Positions 22,273-31,226 of a stretch of DNA of 38,378 nucleotides are shown here, piece after piece. The translations under genes were made by a program, and so were the position numbers. Positions within the stretch are counted from its first letter, which is position 1, and every line of letters starts with the position of its first letter. This DNA comes from an uncultured bacterium (GTDB lineage: Bacteria > Cyanobacteriota > Vampirovibrionia > Gastranaerophilales > Gastranaerophilaceae): contig OMPX01000189.1 of NCBI GenBank assembly GCA_900313115.1, forward strand, positions 1 through 38,378, written 5' to 3'. Under the pieces are notes generated by a model. That model was not told the DNA's origin. It ran no database searches and saw nothing but the letters and a program-made list of their open reading frames with translations.

Positions 22273-25260
22273 TTATATAGCCGATAACGTAAAGATTTCG
22301 TAAATTTCTTCGTCTGAAAGTTCTGTGATAATCTTTTCGCCTTCGAATACAGCAAGGTCTGCTAATTCTTTTTTAGACTTCAGCATTTCATCAATCTTTT
22401 CTTCAAACGTACCTAGTGTAATCATACGGTGAACCATTACGTTTTTATCCTGCCCGATACGATACGTACGGTCGGTAGCCTGTTCTTCAACCGCAGGATT
22501 CCACCATAAGTCATAGTGAATAACATTTGTTGCCTTAGTAAGGTTCAGACCTGTACCGCCTGCTTTTAGTGAAAGCACCATAATATGCTTATCATCATTG
22601 TTTTGGAAATCTTCAATCATTTTTTCACGTTGACCTACAGTTAATGAACCGTGGAAGAAAAGCGGGTCTTCATTAAATTCTTCTGCAAGAATATGAGTCA
22701 TAACATCGCCCATTTCTTTATATTGAGTGAAAATAAGTGTTTTTTCATTATTATCAAGAATATTTTGAACAAGATCGACGCATTTTTCCATCTTCCCTGA
22801 CATTTCTTTTGTCATTTCACCGGCTTTTAAGAACTGATACGGGTGGTTACATATCTGTTTCAAAGATGTAATAAGCTTAAAGATATTACCTCTTCTGTTT
22901 ACCCCCGTAAATCCGCTGATTTTATCCATCATTTCGTTAAGAGTTTTTTCATAAAGAATAGATTGTGCCTTGGTAAGATAACAATAATCATTAATAACAA
23001 TCTTATCAGGAAGGTCAGAAATAACAGATTTGTCAGTTTTTAAGCGTCTTAATACGAAAGGTGAAACCGACATTTTAAGTTTTGAGGCTCTTGATTTTTC
23101 CTTAAATCTTTCAATAGGAATAGCATAACTCTTCTGGAACTCTTTCAGTGAACCTAAATATCCCGTGTTTATAAAATCAAATATACTCCACAATTCGGTT
23201 AGTCTGTTTTCAACAGGAGTACCCGTCATTGCAATCTTGATATCTGATTTCAAAATCTTGATAGACATAGTTTGAGCTGTGTCAGGGTTCTTGATATTTT
23301 GTGCCTCGTCAACAATAATCATTCCCCAACTATGCTTTTTCATTTCTTCTATATCAATACGCATAATTGCATAAGTTGTAAGAATTACATCAAGTTTTGT
23401 ATCTAATTTTCTTTCAAGACCGTGGTATTTACCCACTTTAAGGTCTGGCGCAAACATCTGTAACTCTTTCATCCAGTTACCCATAAGAGTAGTAGGACAA
23501 ATTACAAGAGCAGGCTCTTTCAGTTTGCCTTCTTCTTTTAATTTAAGAATGAGCGATATAACCTGAATGGTTTTACCAAGTCCCATATCATCAGCCATAC
23601 AACAGCCAAAACCTTTTGAAACATTTGTCCAAAGCCATTTTAGACCTGTTTGTTGATAAGGTCTGAGTTCACCTTTCAAATCTTTTGGTGGATCGACTTC
23701 AACAGACTTTGCAAAGTCTTTAATAACATTTGCGTATGCTTCATCATAGTTGAAATCATATTCCTGCAGGCGACCTGACATTGATGCGTGTAATAATTGA
23801 AGTCTTGTCATTTTCTTGTGGTCTGCCGTTAATATTTGTTCTGCAAGTTTTGCACTCTCATCTTTATCAACAAGCACATACATATCTTTGTATTTGATTA
23901 GACCATTATTTTCTGCAACAAGTTTATTAAATTCTTCAACGGATATTCTTTCATCACCAATAGCCACTTCATAATTAAATTCAAGAATGTCATCGAGTGA
24001 AATTTTGCTTGTGGATACTGTATTAAAGATATCCATAAGTTCACCTGAGCGAGATGCTTTGACCTTAGCATTTATAGATGCTCTCGGAATAATAATATTG
24101 TTTAATTCCTCAGGCAGAATAACCTCAATTTGAGCCTTTTGAAGATAATATGAAGTCTGAGCAATTATTTTATACACCTCTGCAAGATTAAGTTTCAAAG
24201 ATAAATTTTCTTCATCCTCAAACAATTTTTCAAGCTCAGGCATATAACGATTTGCAAAATTTAGCTGCTTTTCAACAATTTTTGCGATATCTGCGCTTTC
24301 TGCATCCCAAACAGTGTCTTGAACATACAAATCGTCTATCAGGACTGATTCGTTTAACTTTCTGTTTTTGATATAAATTTTTAATTCAAAATTATCATCA
24401 TCAAGCTTGTTTATTTTGAAGAACGGAATAACATCATATTTACCTAAATATAATTCGTCAAACCATTGGTCAAAATCTTCTGCAACATCTTTTCCCTTTA
24501 GCAAAGATTTCTGTTCTAAGTCTTTAATTAAGTAATTTCCTGATTTTACGTCTTTAAATCTGTAGCTTTTGATACTTAAAAATTTATAAACAATATAATT
24601 CAAATAGTCATGAACAAAATCATTGACAAACTTTTTAGGTTTTACCCCTTTAATAAAGAGATTTTCCGGCATACAGCGTTCTAAATCGTTTATAATTCTT
24701 GCAATTTTTTGATTGGATATGATTGGTTCATAAACAATCCTAAAAGAATGACTTTTTCGCTTTACTGTTGGTATAAAGTACAGCTTTTCAACCAACTTCA
24801 TTACAAACTGAGTAAGTTTGTTAAAGTATGCAAAAGTTTGAGTAAGCGATGAAAAATCAACAATATCACCAAACCCGCCAAAATAGTCCAAAACCAAATC
24901 TAAAGGCATAATATAACCGATTTCGCCGTTAACCTCTTTTGAAGAAAATCTAAACATTGAACCTTTTGATTTTAAATAATATTGAAAATTATTTGTCGGG
25001 GTGACAAAGAAGGACAACTTGCTATCAGTTTCAGTTCCTTCATTTATTAAAAAGAAATCAGTGTTCCTTACGGGAGAATTTGGGCTTAGAAAAATCCCTT
25101 CAAACTCATCTTCTATAAGTTGATAAATTAAACTTAAAGTATATCTAAAATCTTTATTCTTAAAACCATTCGGATTTTCACTTAAATTAAAAAATAATTC
25201 GTCTACGTTATTCTTTTTAAAGGACAAATCAATATCTAATTCTTTTGTTTCAACTGCCAA
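22273..25260 (-). CDS. SNF2-family DEAD/H ATPase (helicase-like)
   Basis: 995 aa. The SNF2 ATPase occupies the C-terminal half: motif I DDMGLGKT (about 556-563), motif II DEAQ (about 650), motif III TGTPVEN, and motif VI QATDRTYRIGQ (about 925-935). These are the residues for ATP-driven translocation on double-stranded DNA. The N-terminal 500 residues are not recognised and probably act in substrate or partner binding; no SWIM zinc finger is evident. Proteins of this class remodel protein-DNA complexes and assist RNA polymerase recycling or repair. Translation starts at TTG 25260, with AAGGGG 7 nt upstream. Confidence 0.93.
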   Translation of the reverse strand: MAVETKELDIDLSFKKNNVDELFFNLSENPNGFKNKDFRYTLSLIYQLIEDEFEGIFLSPNSPVRNTDFFLINEGTETDSKLSFFVTPTNNFQYYLKSKGSMFRFSSKEVNGEIGYIMPLDLVLDYFGGFGDIVDFSSLTQTFAYFNKLTQFVMKLVEKLYFIPTVKRKSHSFRIVYEPIISNQKIARIINDLERCMPENLFIKGVKPKKFVNDFVHDYLNYIVYKFLSIKSYRFKDVKSGNYLIKDLEQKSLLKGKDVAEDFDQWFDELYLGKYDVIPFFKINKLDDDNFELKIYIKNRKLNESVLIDDLYVQDTVWDAESADIAKIVEKQLNFANRYMPELEKLFEDEENLSLKLNLAEVYKIIAQTSYYLQKAQIEVILPEELNNIIIPRASINAKVKASRSGELMDIFNTVSTSKISLDDILEFNYEVAIGDERISVEEFNKLVAENNGLIKYKDMYVLVDKDESAKLAEQILTADHKKMTRLQLLHASMSGRLQEYDFNYDEAYANVIKDFAKSVEVDPPKDLKGELRPYQQTGLKWLWTNVSKGFGCCMADDMGLGKTIQVISLILKLKEEGKLKEPALVICPTTLMGNWMKELQMFAPDLKVGKYHGLERKLDTKLDVILTTYAIMRIDIEEMKKHSWGMIIVDEAQNIKNPDTAQTMSIKILKSDIKIAMTGTPVENRLTELWSIFDFINTGYLGSLKEFQKSYAIPIERFKEKSRASKLKMSVSPFVLRRLKTDKSVISDLPDKIVINDYCYLTKAQSILYEKTLNEMMDKISGFTGVNRRGNIFKLITSLKQICNHPYQFLKAGEMTKEMSGKMEKCVDLVQNILDNNEKTLIFTQYKEMGDVMTHILAEEFNEDPLFFHGSLTVGQREKMIEDFQNNDDKHIMVLSLKAGGTGLNLTKATNVIHYDLWWNPAVEEQATDRTYRIGQDKNVMVHRMITLGTFEEKIDEMLKSKKELADLAVFEGEKIITELSDEEIYEIFTLSAI

Positions 25261-25336
25261 ACTTAAACCCCTTAATCAAGATATTTTCTTCTCCTGATTA
25301 TATCAGATAAATGACTTTTTTTCAATATTTTTAGTA

Positions 25337-25348
25337 TATAATGAGATT
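25337..25348 (+). promoter_or_regulatory. Leaderless promoter of smpB
   Basis: TATAAT (25337-25342) is followed by six bases (GAGATT) and the ATG at 25349. The GAG triplet is too close to serve as a ribosome site. The -35 is weak. Confidence 0.55.
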
Positions 25349-25795
25349 ATGGGCAGAAAAATAATTCATACAAATAAAAAAGCTTTTCATGATTATACAA
25401 TTCATGAAAAATACATTGCAGGTATCGTTTTGACAGGTACTGAAATAAAATCTGTCCGACGTAATGCTGTTAATTTAAAAGATAGCTATGCAAGAATTGA
25501 AAAAGGCGAAGTATTCTTATACGGCTGTCACATTTCCCCGTACGAACAAGGAAACAGATATAATCATAAACCTGACAGAATCAGAAAATTATTACTTACA
25601 AAAAAAGAAATTCTAAAACTTGATATCAAGATTAAAAAAGAAGGATATACAATTGTACCTACCGAAATGTTCCTTCAAGACGGGCTTGCCAAGTTGGAAA
25701 TAGCTCTTGGCAAAGGTAAAAAACTGTATGATAAACGTGAAGATTTGGCAAAAAAATCTCAGATGCGAGACATACAGAGAGGGATAAGAAAATAA
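25349..25795 (+). CDS. smpB: SsrA-binding protein SmpB
   Basis: 148 aa, family length. [29 protein letters not shown] at the N-terminus is the conserved OB-fold opening. The central [11 protein letters not shown] and the C-terminal tail [24 protein letters not shown] are the elements that bind tmRNA and enter the mRNA channel in trans-translation. The tmRNA gene itself is not in the window. A compact structured element lies just downstream (25820-25879). The start seems leaderless. Confidence 0.97.
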   Translation: MGRKIIHTNKKAFHDYTIHEKYIAGIVLTGTEIKSVRRNAVNLKDSYARIEKGEVFLYGCHISPYEQGNRYNHKPDRIRKLLLTKKEILKLDIKIKKEGYTIVPTEMFLQDGLAKLEIALGKGKKLYDKREDLAKKSQMRDIQRGIRK

Positions 25796-25819
25796 TAATG
25801 TAGGTATTATAAAAGTACA

Positions 25820-25879
25820 AGCGGAGATTGCTCTTGTTATTTATGCGGGCACTAATGTGCCTGAGTCAGCATCTCCGCT
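25820..25879. other. Two-tier structured intergenic element downstream of smpB
   Basis: Outer stem: AGCGGAGAT (25820-25828) pairs with 25871-25879, extended by GCT/AGC (25830-25832/25868-25870) past one bulged base. Inner stem: GGCAC (25848-25852) pairs with GTGCC (25857-25861) around TAAT. It is GC-richer than its surroundings. There is no strong T run on either strand, so it is not a classical terminator, and it is too short and irregular for a tRNA. It may be a small RNA, a 3' UTR element of smpB or of the convergent 76-aa gene, or a weak terminator. Confidence 0.5.
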
Positions 25880-25894
25880 AATTCTTTGTTTGAG

Positions 25895-26125
25895 TTATGC
25901 GAAATAATTTATAGGTTGGGCAGATTTTTTCTTTTCACTAAAGAGTGATGTAATTCTTTCCTTTACATTAACCAATGTTTCATAAATTTCCTGATTTGAT
26001 AAACCTTCATTCACTTTAGTTTTAGGAACAGATGTGCAGGTTACTTGCGGTTTTGACGTACAGCTTGCCGGCAAAATGTCCTTTGAAGTAAAACCAAACC
26101 CGTTAATGGGATATGTCACTTTCAT
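25895..26125 (-). CDS. 76-aa lineage-specific protein with GFTSK motif
   Basis: Start at ATG 26125, with ACGAGGTG placed 6 nt upstream; the frame extends only three codons further to a GTG inside that site. No known family. GFGFTSKD lies at residues 9-16, matching the shared aromatic motif. The middle (SCTSKPQVTCTSVPKTKV) is Cys/Thr/Pro-rich with an imperfect internal CTS repeat. The end is an amphipathic helix (EIYETLVNVKERITSLFSEKK). No signal peptide. Transcribed convergently to smpB. Confidence 0.62.
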   Translation of the reverse strand: MKVTYPINGFGFTSKDILPASCTSKPQVTCTSVPKTKVNEGLSNQEIYETLVNVKERITSLFSEKKKSAQPINYFA

Positions 26126-26314
26126 AACAAACACCTCGTTTTAGACCACACTTTTATTATAAACTATAATAAATTTGTTACAAGCCTACAATTCAAATCT
26201 GATAAGGTTTTTAGCCTGTTTTAAAGTGTATGTTTTACAATTCAATTCGCCATGAATTAGGTATATTTTGATTTTATATTTTATATTATTAGTATATATT
26301 TTTTAAATTTACTA

Positions 26315-26809
26315 CTAACCAAGGTAGGTAGGTGCTTTCTTCGGACTGTTACCTTTTTTTACTTTGTGGTAATAATCATACGTCATAGGGACTTTAGACT
26401 CATCAATAAAATCCCCGTCCAAGATTTTACCAAGAAAAATTGTATGAGTTTCAGTATCTAATTTATCAATCACCTCACATATAAGGTATCCGACAGAGTT
26501 TTTTACAATAGGCAGTCCGCTGACTTCAATTGTTTCAATTTTTTCAAATTTATTTTTTTCTCTGCCTGATTGAAAACCTAAAAATGCAATTGTATTCATT
26601 TCTGTATCTTCAGCAAAAATTGATATGGCAAATTTCTTATTTTTTTCCATACATTCGTGAGTAAAGTTTTCATGATTCATACTGACGGCAACAGTATCGT
26701 ATGTAACTTGAATAATACTGTTAGCAATGCAGCCGACAGCTCTTTCCCCATCTAAAGTAGAAACTGCATAAACACCGTAAGACATGCTTCTTAAAATATT
26801 TTTGTTCAT
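26315..26809 (-). CDS. Flavin reductase-like FMN-binding protein (flavoredoxin type)
   Basis: 164 aa. It has the FMN-binding split-barrel fold: a start of the type LRSMSYGVYAVSTLDGERAVGCIANSIIQVTYDTVAVSMNHENFTHECM is diagnostic (family G-x-x-V-x-T, N-S-x-x-Q-V). The same domain forms the N-terminus of high-molecular-weight rubredoxin in clostridia, but no rubredoxin domain follows here. It probably uses FMN to pass electrons to an unknown acceptor. TAGGAG lies before the ATG. It follows the HI0933-type flavoprotein on the same strand by 29 nt. Confidence 0.87.
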   Translation of the reverse strand: MNKNILRSMSYGVYAVSTLDGERAVGCIANSIIQVTYDTVAVSMNHENFTHECMEKNKKFAISIFAEDTEMNTIAFLGFQSGREKNKFEKIETIEVSGLPIVKNSVGYLICEVIDKLDTETHTIFLGKILDGDFIDESKVPMTYDYYHKVKKGNSPKKAPTYLG

Positions 26810-26838
26810 TATTAAACTCCTATTTTTCTAATTATATT

Positions 26839-28002
26839 TTAATTTTTAAAATCACACAATCCCTGAGAAGCTATATAAGCTGTAGACCAACAATTTTGCA
26901 GGTTAAACCCGCCGCAAAAACCGTCAACATCAATAACTTCTCCGCAAAAATATAAGCCTGATACTTCTTTTGACTCCATCGTTTTTGAATTTATTTTATC
27001 TAAAGATACACCGCCCGCACTAACTGTTTCTCCGTCTTTTTTGGTAGACTTGATATTGACAGTAAAATTATTTAATTTATCTAAAATTAAATCTCTCATT
27101 TCTCCATTAACTCTATGTGATTTTGTTTCCGATAAAATGTTTAACTTGTCTAATAAAAGTTCTGCAAATTTGTGAGGAATATATTCTGATAAAACATTTT
27201 TCAATAATTTGTGCGGATTATCATTTAAAATCTGTTGAAAATTCATTTTATCTAATTCCGGACAAATATTGAAGGATAATTGATATGGATGTTTCCGACG
27301 TGCATATATTGAAGATACAGTATAAATCAAAGGACCGGATATCCCAAAATGAGTAAATAACATATCATCAGTTATGCCCGTTTCATTATTCATTACATTC
27401 TTCAAAGTAGTGCCCATCAAACTTGAAAAATTTTCAGAAGTAACCAATCCAACAAGTGCCGGCTTAGGCTCAACGACAGATACCCCAATGCGTTCAATCA
27501 TCTCATACCCGTTATGACCGCCAATTGAAAAAACAATCTTATCAAATTTGTAAGCATTCATATCCGTCACAACTTTAAAACCAATACCATTTTTTTCAAT
27601 TCTTAAAGCTTTTTCCTTAATTATTTTACATTGTTTTATTGCTTGTAACATTTTTTCCTGAACTTCTTTTGATGAATTGGAAACAGGAAAAATTCTTCCG
27701 TTCTCTTGTGTATATGTTTCTATTCCAATATTTTTAAACATTTCTAAAGTTTCAGATGTCCCGAATTTTGAAAAAACTGAATATAAAAATTTTTCTCCTC
27801 TAGGATAATTTTTCGCTAATTCTTTAAAATCAAATTCTGCATGCGCAAGATTACACCGTCCTCCGCCTGTCGGAAGAATAGTTCTTAATGGGTAGGAATA
27901 ATCTATAAGTGTTGGTTTAAATCCGAGTTTTGTTAAAAAAAATGCACACGCACATCCTGCAGGACCTGCCCCAATTATACCGATATTAAAATCTTGTACC
28001 AT
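26839..28002 (-). CDS. HI0933-type FAD/NAD(P)-dependent oxidoreductase (BaiN/YhiN-like)
   Basis: 387 aa from the ATG at 28002; a further ATG eight codons upstream is also possible. The FAD motif GIIGAGPAGCACAFFL is at about 7-22, followed by PTGGGRCNLAH (about 42-52) and the C-terminal CGEVIDVDGFCGGFNLQNCW (about 356), together diagnostic of this flavoprotein family. Substrates are largely unknown; relatives have been linked to bile-acid and aminoacetone chemistry. It overlaps the end of folK by 17 nt, so it is translationally coupled to it, an odd but tight link. Confidence 0.9.
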   Translation of the reverse strand: MVQDFNIGIIGAGPAGCACAFFLTKLGFKPTLIDYSYPLRTILPTGGGRCNLAHAEFDFKELAKNYPRGEKFLYSVFSKFGTSETLEMFKNIGIETYTQENGRIFPVSNSSKEVQEKMLQAIKQCKIIKEKALRIEKNGIGFKVVTDMNAYKFDKIVFSIGGHNGYEMIERIGVSVVEPKPALVGLVTSENFSSLMGTTLKNVMNNETGITDDMLFTHFGISGPLIYTVSSIYARRKHPYQLSFNICPELDKMNFQQILNDNPHKLLKNVLSEYIPHKFAELLLDKLNILSETKSHRVNGEMRDLILDKLNNFTVNIKSTKKDGETVSAGGVSLDKINSKTMESKEVSGLYFCGEVIDVDGFCGGFNLQNCWSTAYIASQGLCDFKN

Positions 28003-28498
28003 ATAAACAAACCGATTCGGGATCATCTATTTCATCATATATATCAGAAATTGTTTTCTTCAAAACGGGATGAACATACGCAGGTGCAACTTCTAACATT
28101 GGAACAAGTACAAATGCACGTTCATGAGCATGCGGATGAGGTATAATCAAATCTATTCCATTTTCACGCTCATCAATGATTTTATCGTCGTAAAATAATA
28201 TATCTATATCAATTGTTCTGTCGTTATATCCGGACTCATCATTTCTTTTTCTGCCAAGCTGATTTTCAACCCTTCTGCATACCTTTAACAACTCTTCAGG
28301 ATAATATGTTGTTGAAATAATCAAAACAGCATTAACAAACCAATTGTCTGTTTTAAAGTTCCATGGTTCTGTTTCGTAAAAAGAAGAAGTGCTTACTATT
28401 TTAATTTTTTCATCACCGGATAACAGACTTGTTGCCTGCTGAACAAATCCAACCCTATCTCCTAAATTAGAACCTAAACTCAAGTATGCAATTGACAT
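27986..28498 (-). CDS. folK: 2-amino-4-hydroxy-6-hydroxymethyldihydropteridine pyrophosphokinase (FolK)
   Basis: 170 aa. The N-terminal LSLGSNLGDR (about 6-15), YETEPW, and the signature GYNDRTIDIDILFYDD (about 91-106) with its two Mg-binding Asp are all present, followed by IPHPHAHERAFVLVPM. It transfers pyrophosphate from ATP to the pterin in folate synthesis. folP and folB are not adjacent. The start looks leaderless (TAAAAT 6 nt before the ATG). The 3' end overlaps the flavoprotein gene. Confidence 0.96.
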   Translation of the reverse strand: MSIAYLSLGSNLGDRVGFVQQATSLLSGDEKIKIVSTSSFYETEPWNFKTDNWFVNAVLIISTTYYPEELLKVCRRVENQLGRKRNDESGYNDRTIDIDILFYDDKIIDERENGIDLIIPHPHAHERAFVLVPMLEVAPAYVHPVLKKTISDIYDEIDDPESVCLYGTRF

Positions 28499-28510
28499 AA
28501 CTTAATTTTA
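28499..28510 (-). promoter_or_regulatory. Leaderless promoter of folK
   Basis: Minus strand: TAAAAT (28510-28505), six bases (TAAGTT), then ATG at 28498. No ribosome site. An overlapping TATAAA gives an 8-nt spacing instead. Confidence 0.45.
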
Positions 28511-28548
28511 TAATCTATATACAATCTAGTCAAGAATAAACATCTAAT

Positions 28549-28881
28549 TTATGCCAATATTGAAAAATCTATTGTTGACGCGTCAGATTTCATCTCAGGT
28601 GCATCATCAATATATTTTACGTTTTTATCGATTTCTTTTAGACGTCTGAATATAAAATTATCTGCTGATTTATCTTTTCCAACAACAACAAAACCTTCTT
28701 TTGAAGGAGTAACTCCTGCTTGACCTAAATTTATTGAATTTCTTACTTTTTGAGCTGAGCCCACAATACCTTTTACCTCAAAGCAGCTATTTAATTGGTC
28801 TACAAATTTTCCCATATTTTTCATTGCTTGCTTAGGTATGATTGTAGATGTAAATGCCGGTGTTGATTGAATGTTATTCAT
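28549..28881 (-). CDS. 110-aa lineage-specific protein with PAFTS motif
   Basis: No known family. The N-terminus MNNIQSTPAFTSTIIPKQAM carries PAFTS at residues 8-12, identical to the motif in the 410-aa nucleotidyltransferase. The remainder is a small alpha/beta domain (FVDQLNSCFEVKG, GFVVVGKDKSADNFIFRRLKEIDKNVKYI) of a size and style like the 88-aa protein at 16751, which may be a distant relative. No signal or membrane segment. AGGAG precedes the ATG at the usual distance. Confidence 0.68.
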   Translation of the reverse strand: MNNIQSTPAFTSTIIPKQAMKNMGKFVDQLNSCFEVKGIVGSAQKVRNSINLGQAGVTPSKEGFVVVGKDKSADNFIFRRLKEIDKNVKYIDDAPEMKSDASTIDFSILA

Positions 28882-29092
28882 AGATTTCTCCTGTTATATA
28901 TTTAATCGCTTTTATATAAAATATGAACATAAAAAATTTTGCTATCTGCTCATATTCAATACATGTCAAATGCATGCGGCTATTGCGTTACAGGAATGTT
29001 AACTTTTGTAACAATAAGAACTTTCTCTGAAATCAACCTTTTAAAAATAACTTTATATACATGTAAGATTTAATACGTAAGGTAAGAGAGCA

Positions 29093-29521
29093 ATGGCAAC
29101 TGCATCATTAAATGAGACACTGTTATCGTATATTTATCGACGTAATCAGATTAATACACAGATAACACAACATCAAAACAGCAAAACACTTGCTGCTGCA
29201 GAAAGTGCTGATTTAGCCGATTGGAAAAATGCTAAATATCAAGCTTTACGTACTCAATGCAAAAATTTATTTTCAACTACATATGTAAATTCTTCTTATG
29301 TTGATTACACTCAAATACCTGAATATAAAGAAGAGGTAGAATACATTGACAGCTATTATGAAGCTGAAGAAGAAGATATGACAAATTGGGAAAACGCATT
29401 AGAAAACCAAATTACAACATTATCTGTTGAATTGTCTGAAATCGACTCATATACAGAATCATTCAAGAGTATGTTATCAGAAAATGCTAAGAATGATTAC
29501 AACTATGCTGAGGGATTATAA
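29093..29521 (+). CDS. 142-aa helical/coiled-coil protein
   Basis: Not recognised. Two long helices (LLSYIYRRNQINTQITQHQNSK and ENALENQITTLSVELSEIDSYTESF) flank an acidic Tyr/Glu-rich middle (DYTQIPEYKEEVEYIDSYYEAEEEDM). Net charge is strongly negative. No signal peptide. It could be a chaperone-like or filament-type secreted protein, but that is a guess from composition. AGGTAAGAGAG gives a ribosome site. A strong terminator follows 43 nt after the stop. Confidence 0.65.
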   Translation: MATASLNETLLSYIYRRNQINTQITQHQNSKTLAAAESADLADWKNAKYQALRTQCKNLFSTTYVNSSYVDYTQIPEYKEEVEYIDSYYEAEEEDMTNWENALENQITTLSVELSEIDSYTESFKSMLSENAKNDYNYAEGL

Positions 29522-29564
29522 TAGATTTTTTTACTTACCTAATCTTACTAAATCGATATTTATT

Positions 29565-29592
29565 AAGTCGTTCCACGGAACGACTTTTTTTT
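29565..29592. terminator. Bidirectional terminator after the 142-aa gene
   Basis: AAGTCGTTC (29565-29573), loop CACG, GAACGACTT (29578-29586), then Ts to 29592. The minus-strand gene on the right ends with its stop codon at 29591-29593, so it also terminates that gene. Confidence 0.9.
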
Positions 29593-30823
29593 ATATTCTG
29601 ACCAGTAATTTAGACGGGTCTTTTAATTTCAAAGCTATATTTCTTGCCAGAGCAGAAATAGCGTTGTGACCCCCAAATTTTTCAGCACGTTTCGCTTTTT
29701 TCATGAATCGGTTAAATTTAAATGCTAATACTTCAATATTACTCAAACCTTCCGGCATTGCATCAGAGGCAGGATTTAAAATTGTTTTGAAAATATCGGC
29801 TTCATATTCTTTGTTAGCAGGAACATCTATTTTTGTTCCGAGATATTTATTTGAAAGATTTGTAAAAGCATAAGTAAATTCTTCTAATTTGGTTCCATTA
29901 AGTTCTTTAGGGAAATTTAGACCATTTTCCTTAATATGCATTCCCCAATCTGTTAAATGATGGAGATCTATACCTCCAAAAACATAATGCTGAAATGCAT
30001 GTTGGGCTAAAAATACTGTGTTAAATTCTTTAGACGGAACTAAAATTTTTGTACCGTTTGGTAAAATTTGTTTTCTTGGATTTAATGTTTTATGCAAATA
30101 TTCATCAATTTTTCCCGCTTCCAACAAAATTTCTTTATTAACGAAGTATCTGTGATTTTCAATTCTGACTCCATTGTATTCAAACTCACTATGTTTAATT
30201 TTAGGCATCTTATAATCATCAATAGAGTAACCCTCAGAAAACATCATATTGTCAATTATGTCAGAAGCATTTGATCTGTTTTGGGTAACAGTTCCTTTTA
30301 TTCTGGTAAATACATCAATATCACCGCCAAATCTGTGTTGCGGAACGGGATAATTCATAGATAACCCAACCCCTTTTAGTTGGACTGTTTCTATATTTTC
30401 TTTTTCAAATTTTTTAGATAATGTATCTAGTATTTTTTCCTGAAGTTCGTGTTTTTGTTCAGTTTCTTTTCGGACTTCAAACATTTGAATTGCAATATCT
30501 GTCGGAATTGTTCTCTTAGGAAGTTTATAGCATGAATCCGATGCAATAGCTGTAACAGAGGCCTCATTTGCTATTTCTAAAAGTTTTTCCCAGTCGTAAC
30601 GATTTGCACCTTTAAAAGCTTCTGTATCAACATTTCCACCCATCAAAGATGATTTTAGTAATGACAAAAGCATCTTTGTCGGTTTCTCGTTTGGAGAAAT
30701 ATTATTTATTTTTTCAACTTTATCAACGTTTAAAGTTTGTTTTTGAGATGTAAATGCAGGTCTGTTCCATGCAATATCAGATGGTCTATATGAATTTTTA
30801 TAATTTTGTGTAACGGGGTACAT
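29591..30823 (-). CDS. NTP_transf_5-like nucleotidyltransferase with PAFTSQK N-terminal extension
   Basis: 410 aa. The core (about 95-330) matches the uncharacterised nucleotidyltransferase family: helical start, then LKGVGLSMNYPVP and R-F-G-G-D-I-D-V with the paired catalytic Asp (about 168), and the later HHLTDWGMHI segment. Such enzymes move nucleotides or modify proteins and glycans; the substrate is unknown. The first 60 residues are an unstructured extension that includes PAFTSQK (22-28), the motif shared with unrelated small proteins here. No signal peptide. AGGAGAAA lies before the ATG. It ends in a shared terminator with the 142-aa gene. Confidence 0.78.
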   Translation of the reverse strand: MYPVTQNYKNSYRPSDIAWNRPAFTSQKQTLNVDKVEKINNISPNEKPTKMLLSLLKSSLMGGNVDTEAFKGANRYDWEKLLEIANEASVTAIASDSCYKLPKRTIPTDIAIQMFEVRKETEQKHELQEKILDTLSKKFEKENIETVQLKGVGLSMNYPVPQHRFGGDIDVFTRIKGTVTQNRSNASDIIDNMMFSEGYSIDDYKMPKIKHSEFEYNGVRIENHRYFVNKEILLEAGKIDEYLHKTLNPRKQILPNGTKILVPSKEFNTVFLAQHAFQHYVFGGIDLHHLTDWGMHIKENGLNFPKELNGTKLEEFTYAFTNLSNKYLGTKIDVPANKEYEADIFKTILNPASDAMPEGLSNIEVLAFKFNRFMKKAKRAEKFGGHNAISALARNIALKLKDPSKLLVRI

Positions 30824-30880
30824 ATATTTCTCCTATAATAGAAATAATGTACCTAAAAATAAAATTTGCCGGATGTAATT

Positions 30881-31216
30881 TTATTTCTTTAATGCCTCAT
30901 CTAAAGCTTTTTCCAAAACCTGTATTTTTGACTCTAAAACCTTAACCCTTGAAGAATTTTCCGTCTTATCAATACTTTCTTTTTCTAACTCTCTTTTATA
31001 TACTTTCAAAGAATCCGATGTCCCCGACAAAATAGCTTCATAAACCAAAGAGGCAACAGCTACTCCTGCTAATAATGCACCAACAATCATTTGAGCAACC
31101 AATTGAACAACATCAGCACCTACAGATTTGTATAATTGAACAGTTAATCCGTATTCAAAATAAATTACAGCCCCTAATACTAATATCCAAAAAATTGCAA
31201 CGATATATTGTTTCAT
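30881..31216 (-). CDS. Small two-helix membrane protein with C-terminal coiled coil
   Basis: 111 aa. Hydrophobic helices at about 4-24 and 38-62, then a charged coiled coil (LKVYKRELEKE...VKVLESKIQVLEKALDEALKK, about 72-110). The plan is reminiscent of LapA/DUF1049-type proteins, but no clear match can be claimed. AAGGAG precedes the ATG. It lies 10 nt after the pseudouridine synthase and is probably in the same operon. Likely an inner-membrane protein with a cytoplasmic coiled coil for partner binding. Confidence 0.7.
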   Translation of the reverse strand: MKQYIVAIFWILVLGAVIYFEYGLTVQLYKSVGADVVQLVAQMIVGALLAGVAVASLVYEAILSGTSDSLKVYKRELEKESIDKTENSSRVKVLESKIQVLEKALDEALKK

Positions 31217-31226
31217 AATTTCTCCT

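Noticed and set aside
25820-25879. tRNA gene
   Set aside because: The GCGGAGA/TCTCCGC stem looks like an acceptor stem, but the enclosed 58-nt length is too short and no anticodon or T arm can be folded.
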